A stretch of DNA of 14,138 bases from Saccoglossus kowalevskii (lineage: Eukaryota > Hemichordata > Enteropneusta > Harrimaniidae), in contig NW_003158734.1 of NCBI RefSeq assembly GCF_000003605.2, positions 46,665-60,802 on the forward strand. The letters run 5' to 3'. The translations under genes and the position numbers were made by a program. Each line of letters opens with the position of its first letter. Position 1 is the first letter of the stretch. Positions 1-8,900 of this stretch are shown one piece after another. The notes below the pieces were generated by a model, which saw only the letters and a list, made by a program, of their open reading frames with translations, did no database searches and had not been told where the DNA came from.

Positions 1-110
1 ACCTGCGTACCAGGAAGAACCTAGATGCCGTCCTGAGTACCAGACCAAACCTAGATGCCATCCTGAGTCCCAGGTAGAACCTAGATGGCATTCCGAGTAC
101 CAAGTAAACA
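1..110. repeat. 30-bp tandem repeat, about 3.7 copies, cut by the window edge
   Basis: Successive copies start at 1, 31, 61 and 91. Each carries a GAGTACCAGG-type start and the word AACCTAGATGCC or a one-base variant; the last copy decays after about 20 bases. The array may continue outside the window. All frames contain stops, so it is not coding. Confidence 0.9.
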
Positions 111-1386
111 GTGTAATATTCACCACAAACAAGCCAAGTATTAAGAATGCATTTGTGAGCAGACAGCATAAAGGAATTATGAATGCTATGAGTAGAGATC
201 AGTGAAAATGAAAATACAGAGTTGGGGGGTGTGGTCAAGACAGCAATAGGATACCGAAAGGTTGAGTAGGTATGCATATCTTGGCCACTGTCAAGGTCAT
301 ATTATCAATCTAAAACTTGACAAATTCATTAAACCTACTTGTGATTTTCTTACAGCTTTACAGACATGCCACTTATTCACTATTCTAACTATGCTCTGTT
401 TGTTCTTTTCCAATGAAATACTATTTTCAAGGGTACAACTTGCAACCTGAGAAGGGTCTCTTTGTGGTTTCTAACAAGGCCACTTTGTCTGCATTACCAG
501 ACTAAGAGAGGTATGGATACCCTTATTTTGCATGACTTCAGAATACACATAATTCAATTTTGTTAATACAAGTTAGACTTAAATAACAGCAATACTGTTA
601 AAAACACGCAGTAAATTAAATTATAGGTCTACTATACATCCTGTATGTTTTCAGATACATTGTATCCTTATTTTGACACGCATGCATTAAACTAATAACG
701 TCAAACCCCATACATGTATCAGTATACTGTGCAAATCACATTCAAACCAACTACCATCTAACTATTCAAACTGGGAAATAGATTTTTCATAAATGCGAAC
801 AAATTTGTTTTTCTGAAAAGACCCCCAAAAAATTAAAATTGCCAGTATTGCAGTAAAATTGTCACAAAAATAGAGAAAATGGGATTTCGCTTTTCTATCA
901 AGTCTGTTGCTAGGGTAGAAAGTCTGTTGCTAGAGCAGAAACTACAATGTGAAGAACAACCAGACATGAGGCCACCCAGAAAGGTTTGACTGGATCAGAG
1001 GTTAAATAAACAGCTGTAACAAGGCTCCACAGCACTTTATGTTTATTCATTCTTTTTTCATGTTTAGGATTGGTACTACAGTTCAATACCAATAAGTATG
1101 TGATTGTAGACTGCAGTAGACAGCATTGTTACAGGAACTATTTTGAGGAAGAATCCAAATAATGACACAAGCAGTAATAAATAATTTAAAAATAATTCAC
1201 ATAACCAGACTAAATAAAAAAAAAGAATACATTAACAAAATTTATTCATAAAATTTAACGTTTTAACGAACAACTGAGGGTTTAAATTTCAGGATATAAT
1301 CTATTTTTCCCTGGCTCTACAAACCATGCATGCACACAGGTACAGTATTAGTATTAGTTTCCATGTGACACACAGTCATAAATTAC
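111..1386 (-). other. AT-rich sequence downstream of the candidate loop-1 exon; no exon recognised
   Basis: It is probably intron of the myosin gene if 1387-1452 is an exon. I searched the minus strand for the expected next motor segment (GELE..[25 protein letters not shown]) and did not find it. A 20-bp direct duplication (AGTCTGTTGCTAG...) lies at 901-940. The two short open frames (262-450 plus, 910-1092 minus) have no recognisable features. Confidence 0.5.
901..940. repeat. Two-copy 20-bp direct repeat
   Basis: AGTCTGTTGCTAGGGTAGAA is followed immediately by a second copy with two differences (GGGTAG to GAGCAG). It is a simple local duplication without visible function. Confidence 0.85.
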
Positions 1387-1452
1387 CTTGCTAAGCTTCT
1401 TAGGTGCTTTCTCTATCTGTATCTCAACACCTGTGTAGGGACATTTAAAGGA
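1387..1452 (-). CDS. Candidate myosin loop-1 exon, 22 codons, phase 0/0 (possibly alternative)
   Basis: This is a predicted exon of the same myosin transcript, 1,174 bp downstream of the P-loop exon. On the minus strand the acceptor is a strong pyrimidine tract ending GACCTCTTTTCCAG, and the donor is AAG followed by GTAATT. Between them lie 66 nt that stay open in phase 0, the phase in which the P-loop exon ends. The peptide begins SFKCPYTGVE and ends KAPKKLSK, so its C-terminal half is basic. Length divisible by three and symmetric phase would let it be included or skipped without changing frame. In established myosin biology loop 1 is a hotspot for such inserts (vertebrate MYH10 B1 and MYH11 SMB forms; Drosophila zipper has a longer one). 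I do not recognise this peptide in a known protein, and the exon downstream of it lies outside the window. The call therefore rests on splice signals, phase and position. A chance ORF between chance sites is the alternative. Confidence 0.55.
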
Positions 1453-1660
1453 CTGGAAAAGAGGTCAAAGGTCGATCTAGTCTCTGTCCAATATGGCTGC
1501 AGTTCTGACCTATTGCCAGTGAACCAGTGAAATAGATTATCCCTGACGATTGACCCCAAATAAACACAGCACATCCAAATTAGTTCTCCTTGGTATATGC
1601 ACTAAATACAGCACATCTAAGTAAGTGATTCACAGCTGGCATTAGGTCAATTGAGATCGC

Positions 1661-1718
1661 ATTCCATGGCACAGAAAGATACTTCAGATTTGGTGACGTG
1701 ATCTCTGTGCCATGAAAT
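1661..1718 (-). repeat. Inverted repeat (15-nt arms) just inside a strong acceptor
   Basis: The arms at 1661-1675 (ATTCCATGGCACAGA) and 1704-1718 (TCTGTGCCATGAAAT) are reverse complements except for one position, separated by 28 nt. In the minus-strand transcript the stem starts two bases after the AG of a long pyrimidine tract (about 1723-1810), so it could affect use of that acceptor. Pairing is seen directly; any role is inferred. Confidence 0.7.
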
Positions 1719-2119
1719 AACTGCAGCAATGAAGGTGAATAGAGAGTAGAAAGAATGGATATCAACAAGAATGGATGAAAAGGAAAAGCAGGTGTAAGGG
1801 GGGAAAAAGCAATGTGATATGACTTGTATAGTGATGTCCCCCACCCAAACTGACATACCATCCTTCAACCAATATTATCCTCAATTGATTTTAAGTGATA
1901 TCAAATTGATCAGATCATTAAATTTCCCTATTTTTGTGCAATTTTCTTCTTGCAGAAAGAATTGAGAAAACTTGAATGTAAACAGAATTAAATTTGTTAA
2001 ACCTCAGGACATTTCACTCACTGAAATAAAACAATGTTAACACTGTAGGAAAGAAAATGCATGGGAAAACAAAAGCAAACATGACAAGACTTGATCTAAG
2101 TATTGTCATGCAAACTTAC

Positions 2120-2194
2120 TACCAAATCAGTGTTAAGATGTTTACTCTGCACTCCTAGGTGTTTGGTTGGATTGTATGTCCGAGTATATTACCA
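2120..2194 (-). other. Possible cryptic or stop-containing (poison) exon
   Basis: On the minus strand a strong acceptor (GTGTTTTTTCTTTGCAG) precedes 75 nt followed by a consensus GTAAGT donor. Joined to the P-loop exon in phase 0 the second codon is TAA, and the other two frames also contain stops. If spliced in, it would end translation within loop 1. An alternative inner acceptor (GTGCAG) would leave a 27-nt open piece at 2120-2146 reading SKHLNTDLV. No conservation evidence is available, so this is weak. Confidence 0.2.
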
Positions 2195-2626
2195 CTGCAA
2201 AGAAAAAACACTGTACACAGCACAATAACACGCATGTTAAAACCAAGCAGACAATATGGCCAAACTGAACAGCAAACCACATGAACAGGATGGCCAAAGT
2301 TGACTGGGGTACACGTACATGGTTCGCCTGAATTTACAATGATATATTTTTCCATAGTTTTTGTTGGAAATATTGGCAAATACAAACTTTGTAATAAACA
2401 CAGTAAGGGTTTCTTCAGGGCCCCCTCCCTCATAATCCTAACCTTGCGGCTGCAGTGCCACTCCCTCATTTTTTTGTATGCCTCCTTCAGGACATTAGTA
2501 GTTTTGATTTTCATATTATTAACACTAAAACATACTATATTGTAAATTTCAGGCAAACCAGTGTATAAATATAAATAAAAAAATAACATGTTAAAGTCAT
2601 GACAACCAGTCAGCAGAGTGGCCTAC

Positions 2627-2744
2627 CTGTATTGAATGTATGGTCTGTGATGACGACTTGGAACTTTTTGCTGAACATGCTACATGGGCCAAGTATTGTA
2701 TAACTTTCTTGGTGTTTTCTGTTTTACCAGCACCAGATTCACCA
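2627..2744 (-). CDS. Class II (non-muscle/smooth type) myosin heavy chain exon: P-loop and start of loop 1
   Basis: This internal exon encodes the nucleotide-binding core of a myosin motor, which hydrolyses ATP to move along actin. On the minus strand it is preceded by a T-rich tract ending ATTCCAG and followed by donor GTAGGC. It is 118 nt long: one base finishing the split Thr codon, then 39 codons with no stop. Residues 1-8 after the split codon are GESGAGKT, the Walker A/P-loop whose Lys and Thr contact the ATP phosphates and Mg. Next comes [20 protein letters not shown], rather than the VIQYFA of striated-muscle myosins, favours the non-muscle/smooth branch. The last 17 residues ([10 protein letters not shown] then QTIHSIQ) are the start of surface loop 1 (25/50K loop), rich in Ser and Lys. 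The exon ends in phase 0. Intact frame and splice sites in an intron setting argue against a processed pseudogene. MYH9/10/11/14-like paralogy cannot be resolved from this piece. Confidence 0.96.
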
Positions 2745-2809
2745 CTGGAATAAAAAAAAATCATGCAACATTTTCACAGATAATTGTATTTTACATGTAC
2801 ATGCTATGA

Positions 2810-4426
2810 ATGTACATGCTTAGTAAGTTTGAAATGCTGCTACAAGTGTACATGCTTAGTGAGTTTGAAATGCTGCTACAAGTGTACAGGACTAGTAAGA
2901 TTGAAATGCTGCTAGAAGTGTACAGGATTAGTGAGTTTGAAATGCTGCTACAAGTGTACATGCTTAGTGGGTTTGAAATGCTGCTACAAGTGTACATGCT
3001 TAGTGGGTTTGAAATGCTGCTATGAGTGCACATGCTTAGTGAGTTTGAAATGCTGCTATGAGTGCACATGCTTAGTGAGTTTGAAATGCTGCTATGAGTG
3101 CACATGCTTAGTGAGTTTGAAATGCTGCTATGAGTGCACATGCTTAGTGAGTTTGAAATGCTGCTACAAGTGTACATGCTTAGTGAGTTTGAAATGCTGC
3201 TACAAGTGTACATGCTTAGTGAGTTTGAAATGCTGCTATGAGTGCACATGCTTAGTGAGTTTGAAATGCTGCTATGAGTGTACATGCTTAGTGAGTTTGA
3301 AATGCTGCTATGAGTGTACATGCTTAGTGAGTTTGAAATGCTGCCATGAGTGTACATGCTTAGTGAGTTTGAAATGCTGCTACAAGTGTACATGTTTAGT
3401 GAGTTTGAAATGCTGCTATGAGTGTACATGCTTAGTGAGATTGAAATGCTGCTAGAAGTGTACATGTTTAGTGAGTTTGAAATGCTGCTAGAAGTGTACA
3501 TGTTTAGTGAGTTTGAAATGCTGCTATGAGTGTACATGCTTAGTGAGATTGAAATGCTGCTAGAAGTGTACATGTTTAGTGAGTTTTAAATGCTGCTACG
3601 AGTGTACATGCTTAGTGAGTTTGAAATGCTGCTACAAGTGTACAGGACTAGTAAGATTGAAATGCTGCTAGAAGTGTACAGGATTAGTGAGTTTGAAATG
3701 CTGCTACAAGTGTACATGCTTAGTGGGTTTGAAATGCTGCTACAAGTGTACATGTTTAGTGAGTTTGAAATGCTGCTATGAGTGCACATGCTTAGTGAGT
3801 TTGAAATGCTGCTACGAGTGCACATGCTTAGTGAGTTTGAAATGCTGCTACAAGTGTACATGCTTAGTGAGTTTGAAATGCTGCTACAAGTGTACATGTT
3901 TAGTGAGTTTGAAATGCTGCTATGAGTGCACATGCTTAGTGAGTTTGAAATGCTGCTATGAGTGTACATGCTTAGTGAGTTTGAAATGCTGCTATGAGTG
4001 TACATGCTTAGTGAGTTTGAAATGCTGCCATGAGTGTACATGCTTAGTGAGTTTGAAATGCTGCTACAAGTGTACATGTTTAGTGAGTTTGAAATGCTGC
4101 TATGAGTGTACATGCTTAGTGAGATTGAAATGCTGCTAGAAGTGTACATGTTTAGTGAGTTTGAAATGCTGCTATGAGTGTACATGCTTAGTGAGATTGA
4201 AATGCTGCTAGAAGTGTACATGTTTAGTGAGTTTTAAATGCTGCTACGAGTGTACATGCTTAGTGAGTTTGAAATGCTGCTACAAGTGTACATGCTTAGT
4301 GAGTTTGAAATGCTGCTACAAGTGTACATGCTTAGTGAGTTTGAAATGCTGCTACAAGTGTACATGCTTAGTGAGTTTGAAATGCTGCTACAAGTGTACA
4401 TGCTTGGTGAGTTTGAAATGCTACAA
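2810..4426. repeat. 36-bp minisatellite, 45 units in unbroken register
   Basis: Forty-four units of exactly 36 bp begin at 2810 and repeat every 36 bases. A 45th at 4394 has lost three bases (CTGCTA reduced to CTA). Plus-strand units start GTGTACATGCTTAGTGAG and end TTTGAAATGCTGCTACAA. Units differ at a few fixed places: GTGTAC or GTGCAC, CATGCT/CATGTT/CAGGAC/CAGGAT, GAGTTT/GAGATT/GGGTTT, and the last five bases TACAA/TATGA/TAGAA/TACGA. The order of variants shows a higher-order duplication: units 2-22 (2846-3601) match units 23-40 (3602-4249) with three units missing. Because 36 is a multiple of three, several frames stay open on both strands and yield 12-residue repeat peptides. These are by-products, not genes. 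The array sits in a myosin intron. Confidence 0.98.
3602..4249. repeat. Second copy of the higher-order block within the 36-bp array
   Basis: The rare unit with CAGGACTAGTAAGATT occurs at 2882 and again at 3638, 756 bp (21 units) apart. The rare unit with GTTTTAAATG ends each block and occurs at 3566 and 4214, 648 bp (18 units) apart. Between these markers the variant order agrees, apart from two units lost in the middle and one near the end. This indicates a large duplication followed by small deletions. Confidence 0.9.
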
Positions 4427-5040
4427 GTGGTTGTGGCCATATTCACTATTAACATTCAGAAGGTGGTATGCTTTTCATTTAGGTAAGAGAATCTGAAAGG
4501 CTAGCTGTAAGAATGCATACTGTCACTCCATTGCTATAAATATTATCTCAATGTGCGAGAATTCATGCCCCAAGGGAGCAAGAAAAAAACGCTCTCTTTG
4601 ACTAGTTGAAATGTAAATAAACACCATTTGATTGCAACTAAATAAATTAAGTTCACCGCAAATATGATATGGCATAATTTCAAATTACTCAACACCAAGC
4701 AATGAGATTAGGTATCTTATGGTGTAACACTGACATGTGTTCGTTTATCACCTACTTTACTGTGCTGGCAAGCTGATTATTATTGCACTAACAAATTAGT
4801 GAGGTTAACAGTTATGCTTACTGTGTGCAAATGCATAATTTAATATGCTAGGCCACAATAGACACAAACAGCACTTGTTAGGGGCAACACTACCACTACA
4901 ATGACCAATAACAATAAAGGATTTAACATAGCTGAAATTCCAATGATTGCAAAATAGTTGTCAAGAAGTCTAGTTCAAAGGGTAATAAACCTAAGATGCC
5001 AATATCTCACAGAGAGTGATAGAGTCCCATCACTCAAATA
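4427..5040. other. Intron interior, no gene seen
   Basis: This is AT-rich sequence between the minisatellite and the CpG-containing patch. There is no repeat above a few bases, no splice-site pair with matching phase, and no recognisable peptide. Confidence 0.7.
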
Positions 5041-5190
5041 GCGTTCCATTTGCTCCTGTCGGCCACATCTTCCACTTATCTATGTAACCATAGTGATTGG
5101 AACAGCGGATGCGGTGGCGAGAATGAATGGAAAATAAGTCTTGTGGCTCTCTTACTTTTAACAAGATTTTGGCGGCCATTTTGATCTAAG
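5041..5190. promoter_or_regulatory. CpG-containing patch with CCAAT and YY1-like motifs (possible intronic regulatory element)
   Basis: Six CpGs fall within about 150 bp, in contrast to the AT-rich surroundings. The minus strand carries AAAATGGCCGCC at 5171-5182, close to the YY1 consensus, and CCAAT at about 5095-5099. The YY1-like site also makes a well-placed ATG (A at -3, G at +4) that opens MAAKILLK and meets GTAAG at 5151-5155. That donor is in phase 0 and does not fit the phase of the P-loop exon. It may be an intronic enhancer, a minor promoter or an old insertion; the sequence does not decide. Confidence 0.25.
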
Positions 5191-5870
5191 GTCTACTTAT
5201 TGAAAGGTTATGACCTTTACTTTATCATGCACTTCAATTTTTATGGTGACTAGCACTAGCAGGTTGGAATCGGATATCATTTCTCATCAAAAAGTGTTGG
5301 TCACCATGTGTTTGCCTCTTACAAAGCTTTATTTTACACCTTTGGGATTTGTACATGAATTGAGTAGAGTAGACAGATACGTGTTATTTGAAACCAAGCA
5401 CATACAGGCACAGGGATCATACAACACTGGGAATAAATTGCAAGGTATACTTCCTAAGACAAGCAAGTGGCTGCGGTTGGCGAGTTACATGTTTTTTCAA
5501 TACAGTTTCAATCGATGTAAATACAAACTGAAACAATAATTAGCCCCATTCCCCAAAAGCCAAGTTTCTGAGTGTGTGGCATGACATGGAAACCAATGTA
5601 TCATTCTACTACATGTACTGTGTATAGTACAAGATTAATGTAGCAGCCAACCATGACAAGTTAGAAAGCCATCACTGATTACACAAAATTGTATGTTCTA
5701 TTACTATCACATGCGCTTGCAAACAACAGTGATAATGTCTATGGTTGAGTCTTATTTCAATGATCCAGTGCACAATGAAAGCTTTAGCTTTATATATGTG
5801 ATCATTTGCTGGAGAAGCACTTCAAATAGAGCAAATACTTCAAATTATGGCATGCTTTGTAGAATTCTGT
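5191..5870. other. Intron interior with an unassigned 109-codon plus-strand open frame
   Basis: An ATG-initiated frame runs from 5210 to 5539 on the plus strand. It has no motif, signal peptide or repeat that I recognise, and its length is within what this base composition gives by chance in 14 kb. The frame at 5693-5935 (plus) runs across the microexon on the opposite strand and is a shadow. Confidence 0.6.
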
Positions 5871-5880
5871 ATGTACTTAC

Positions 5881-5908
5881 GTGCAAAGAATGGACTGATC
5901 TTCACGAT
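5881..5908 (-). CDS. Class II myosin heavy chain, 28-nt microexon (DREDQSILC + split Thr)
   Basis: This is an internal coding exon of a myosin II heavy chain motor domain. Read on the minus strand it is preceded by a good acceptor (CTTTTTAATTGCAG) and followed by a consensus donor (GTAAGT, plus-strand ACTTAC at 5875-5880). It starts at the second base of an Asp codon, encodes R-E-D-Q-S-I-L-C, and ends with AC, the first two bases of a Thr codon completed by the first base of the exon at 2627-2744. The joined peptide [18 protein letters not shown] is the strand leading into the P-loop of class II myosins. A separate 28-nt exon for exactly this segment is, from memory, also present in vertebrate MYH genes, so the intron positions look ancient. 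The piece is far too short to be found as an ORF. Its identity rests on the peptide, the phases and both splice sites. The missing first base (G of GAT) should come from an upstream exon beyond the window. Confidence 0.95.
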
Positions 5909-8900
5909 CTGCAATTAAAAAGAGTTAAGAATTAAGTCACTTTTTTTTTATCTTCATCATACTGTATGTATTTTCAGGCACATCACCTTTGAAGCTAATT
6001 GCTAACATAGTGGTGCAATATTGAACAATGTTTATGTAATTTTTCTATAATTTTCTATAAGAATTTTGAAACAAATCAACAAAATGTCCTATTCCTACAG
6101 GTATTGATCAAGATTTATTTTTTGGACACTCAACGGGACAATTAAATTTATTTTACCTCATAAGAGATGTGTGAACCATAAACTGAATTTAGAATGGTGA
6201 TCATAAAATGTAATATTCACAAACGACCACTGTATTACCCCGCCCCACAACCAACTGTACATAGCCAAGCAGTTTGCCTTTACCATACTTTACATGTAAA
6301 TATTTCTCACAGAATTTCCTTTCCAACAAGCAAACATTAAACCACTGAATAACAGGAAATAAGAAGCCAGTTTCCTGTTCACTACAGACATACAATGTAC
6401 TACCATTCTAATGCAATAATTATAAACATTGTTTATTATCAATAAATAGATGCCTATACCATATTTGCTTTATTTGTAACACGGGTGAGGCGTGTCATTT
6501 TAGTTATCCAGTATTTAAAATTTTTGATATGCATTTGTATTAGAGATGTAAAAAAAACAAACATGTGTTTTATTAATTATATACTTCTATAATTGAGAGA
6601 ATATGGTATCTTTGAGAATCTTGCATATTATTAGGTCCTGAAAATAAATATTTAGGAGACTGACGAATGGAATGAAAAGAGCGAACAGTGTTTCTATATG
6701 GTAGATTGGTTCATGAATAAGAATTTTTAATACAAAATAGAAAAAAAAAAATCACTTTGAAATCTACATGCCACTTATTATTAATTGAAATTTTTAAGAA
6801 TACATTAACTAGGGAGTGTAATTTTGGTTGTAAATTAGGGCAGGTATTTTTATATCAGTACTATAGGGGGGTATAAGGTTACTCAGGTGAGCTGTATGGA
6901 ATGCACTCAAGAATGTCTATGGTAATGTGGCACAGTCCAAGACATTGTTTTTATTGCCATTCCAAATACTTGCACTCACACAATAGACAAGGTATGGCAT
7001 TTTTTCCATCAGATGTTACGGTGGTTTTAGGGGCATATCAAGCTAGACACATTACTGTGTCTGAGTAGGGTACACAAGTAAAGCGCAACATTTATGGTGC
7101 CATCAACTTTATAGTGATACATTACAACACATGGGTTTGCTGAAATATTTCACAGCATCAAAATAAGAAAATCCTTATTTTGGTGAAATTTGAAGTTTAT
7201 TTTATGCAAGTGAGTTTGAAATTAAAAACTAAATTAGCTGTGGTCATTCCACAAATGTCATTTTATATATCATGTACTTTGTTCTATGTAGTAAATGACT
7301 AGTACATAGTTGTAAAAAGAAAATGAAAACTTGTGTAATTTTTCACATCTTCATTTTATATAATTCCACTACAATTACAAAAAATAAAGAGTTGATCATA
7401 CAATTCTTTCAAGACTTAACATGTAAATAACATTTCCTTGACAAATAAATTGAGAATTGACTTTACAGGCAAAATCCAAAATGGCTTCCACAATTTCCAT
7501 GCCAACAACCTCACGCCTTGGTACAGATAGCAGGCTATTGTCACTGATAAATAAAGCACCAACAGTTTCTCAGTAAAATTATGGGAAAGCTTTATAGAGT
7601 TGGCAGCTGTTTGTCAACTGCAATTATCTTAAGAATGAGATGTCAACACTGTGTACCCAGCCGTCTCAAAGGTCAGAGCAATCTACTGCTCAATAGTCAA
7701 TATACCAGTTTTTGAAATATTTAACTTGAAGGGAAGATCCAAAAAACCAGCTGAACTTTGTCAGGTATCCAACTGTAGGATACATTACATGACAACAGAA
7801 GCACTCTACCTACAACTACTGACATGCTTTCACTATCACACGATCATGTACCGCTGAATAGCAGTTAAAGTTAATTTCCCTCAGAAGAACTCAATGAGAA
7901 TAATACGCTAAGTTGCTTCCAGAATCAAGTTTTATTCTCAACAATTAACCATAACAAACCCATTAAACAATGACCTCTGTGCTCAACACTATGGCTACCT
8001 TAACAAAACAAACATTCTGCAGTAAGTCAATACCCCTGGAAGTCAAGATCCCAAATAAATTACAAGCATTAACAGTACAAGTGTAGATTCTTGAGTTTCA
8101 TTTACCAAAATTTCTAATGAGCAGCATTCCAATATCTACTATTCCCTGTCTCTCTAACACTAGTAAATAAAATATGTTTAAGTACTATACAAGTATACAG
8201 TGCTGGGTCAATGGCTGGGGCAACTCATCACTTTTACAACAAATATGATAGAAGTTTTTTCAGTAACCTAGCTCTTTAGGACCATCAAACATGGTGCCAG
8301 AAAAGTCAGACTTGAGAACAGAACACCTGTAATCTCCTCAATTCAACTTCAAATGTAGACCACAATCTAGCCATGGCAATGTGTTATTGAGATCAGCATT
8401 TCCTTCAAAACAACAACCTAGTCGGGAGATGGGGCCTTAATTTTGCAGCCTGATGCACTTACTTTTAAACAATTCAATTACTCTAGACATAACAATCCTT
8501 ACTCAACTAGAATTCATCAGTTTGGACATCGAAATGAGAGTGGCAATGGGACAATACACATTGGTGTGGTGATGAAGGATGGATGTTTAAATAGTCATTA
8601 TCACATCACTCATCAATCATACTGATGCTTAACCCCAGTGTACATGTATGGTATGAATTACAGCTGCTATCCTGCTGTCTATATTATCACTAACACACAA
8701 CTAATTGAGACACCAATTATAGTGGCCTCAATTAGCATAGAGCATTTATTTCAGGAGACAAATTTTTGCAAATTTTATGAGCCAATGAAAGTCAGTGAAA
8801 ATGTCAGTGTAAGTGCAATACAATCCTGAAATCAAGAAAATATCTAGCAGTGAAAATTAAATGGTTTAAAGTACATATTAAAGAGTATTAACATCATAAT

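Larger units (their letters stand above)
1453..2626 (-). other. Intron between P-loop exon and candidate loop-1 exon
   Basis: This is intron sequence on the reading above, from donor GTAGGC to acceptor TTTTCCAG on the minus strand. It holds two more strong minus-strand acceptor-like sites (AG at 2195-2196 and at 1721-1722), a GTAAGT donor at 2114-2119, and a stem-forming inverted repeat at 1661-1718. The stretch 2395-2510 is visibly more GC-rich than its surroundings and may be an old repeat insertion. Open frames here (2155-2589, and 1580-1861 on the minus strand) show no motif I recognise. Confidence 0.6.
2745..5880 (-). other. Intron between the 28-nt microexon and the P-loop exon (3,136 bp)
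   Basis: It is bounded on the minus strand by donor GTAAGT next to the microexon and acceptor ATTCCAG next to the P-loop exon, with compatible phases. About half of it is the 36-bp minisatellite (2810-4426), which ends roughly 65 bp from the acceptor. The remainder (4427-5880) is AT-rich with a small CpG-containing patch around 5041-5190. I see no further exon with matching phase. Confidence 0.9.

Noticed and set aside
1387-1430. Alternative acceptor CTACACAG giving a 44-nt exon, or GTTGAG giving a 36-nt exon
   Set aside because: The 44-nt version reads into TAG in the incoming phase. The 36-nt version lacks a good pyrimidine tract. The 66-nt version has the best acceptor and an open frame.
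1462-1474. DR1-like nuclear receptor site (AGGTCA-A-AGGTCG)
   Set aside because: Its complement is part of the pyrimidine tract GACCTTTGACCTCTTTTCCAG of the candidate exon acceptor, which is the simpler explanation.
2155-2589. 144-codon minus-strand frame next to the P-loop exon
   Set aside because: No recognisable domain; it has biased hydrophobic, low-complexity stretches and lies within an intron. One frame of this length is only mildly unexpected at this base composition.
2791-4496. Several long open frames on both strands with 12-residue repeats (LVSLKCCYECTC type; SMYTHSSISNSL type)
   Set aside because: They exist because the repeat period is 36 bp, exactly 12 codons, so any frame free of stops in one unit stays open. 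They overlap each other in several frames, have no gene-like ends, and lie in a myosin intron.
5156-5179. Minus-strand mini exon MAAKILLK as an alternative myosin first exon
   Set aside because: It ends in phase 0, whereas the P-loop exon needs an upstream exon leaving two bases. There is no supporting TATA or initiator.
5210-5539. 109-codon plus-strand frame as a nested gene
   Set aside because: No recognisable motif, and about one frame this long is expected by chance in a window of this size and composition.
7204-7235. Possible extra minisatellite copy
   Set aside because: Only 14 contiguous bases plus ATGC match. It is too little to call a repeat copy, so it is listed as a low-interest finding instead.
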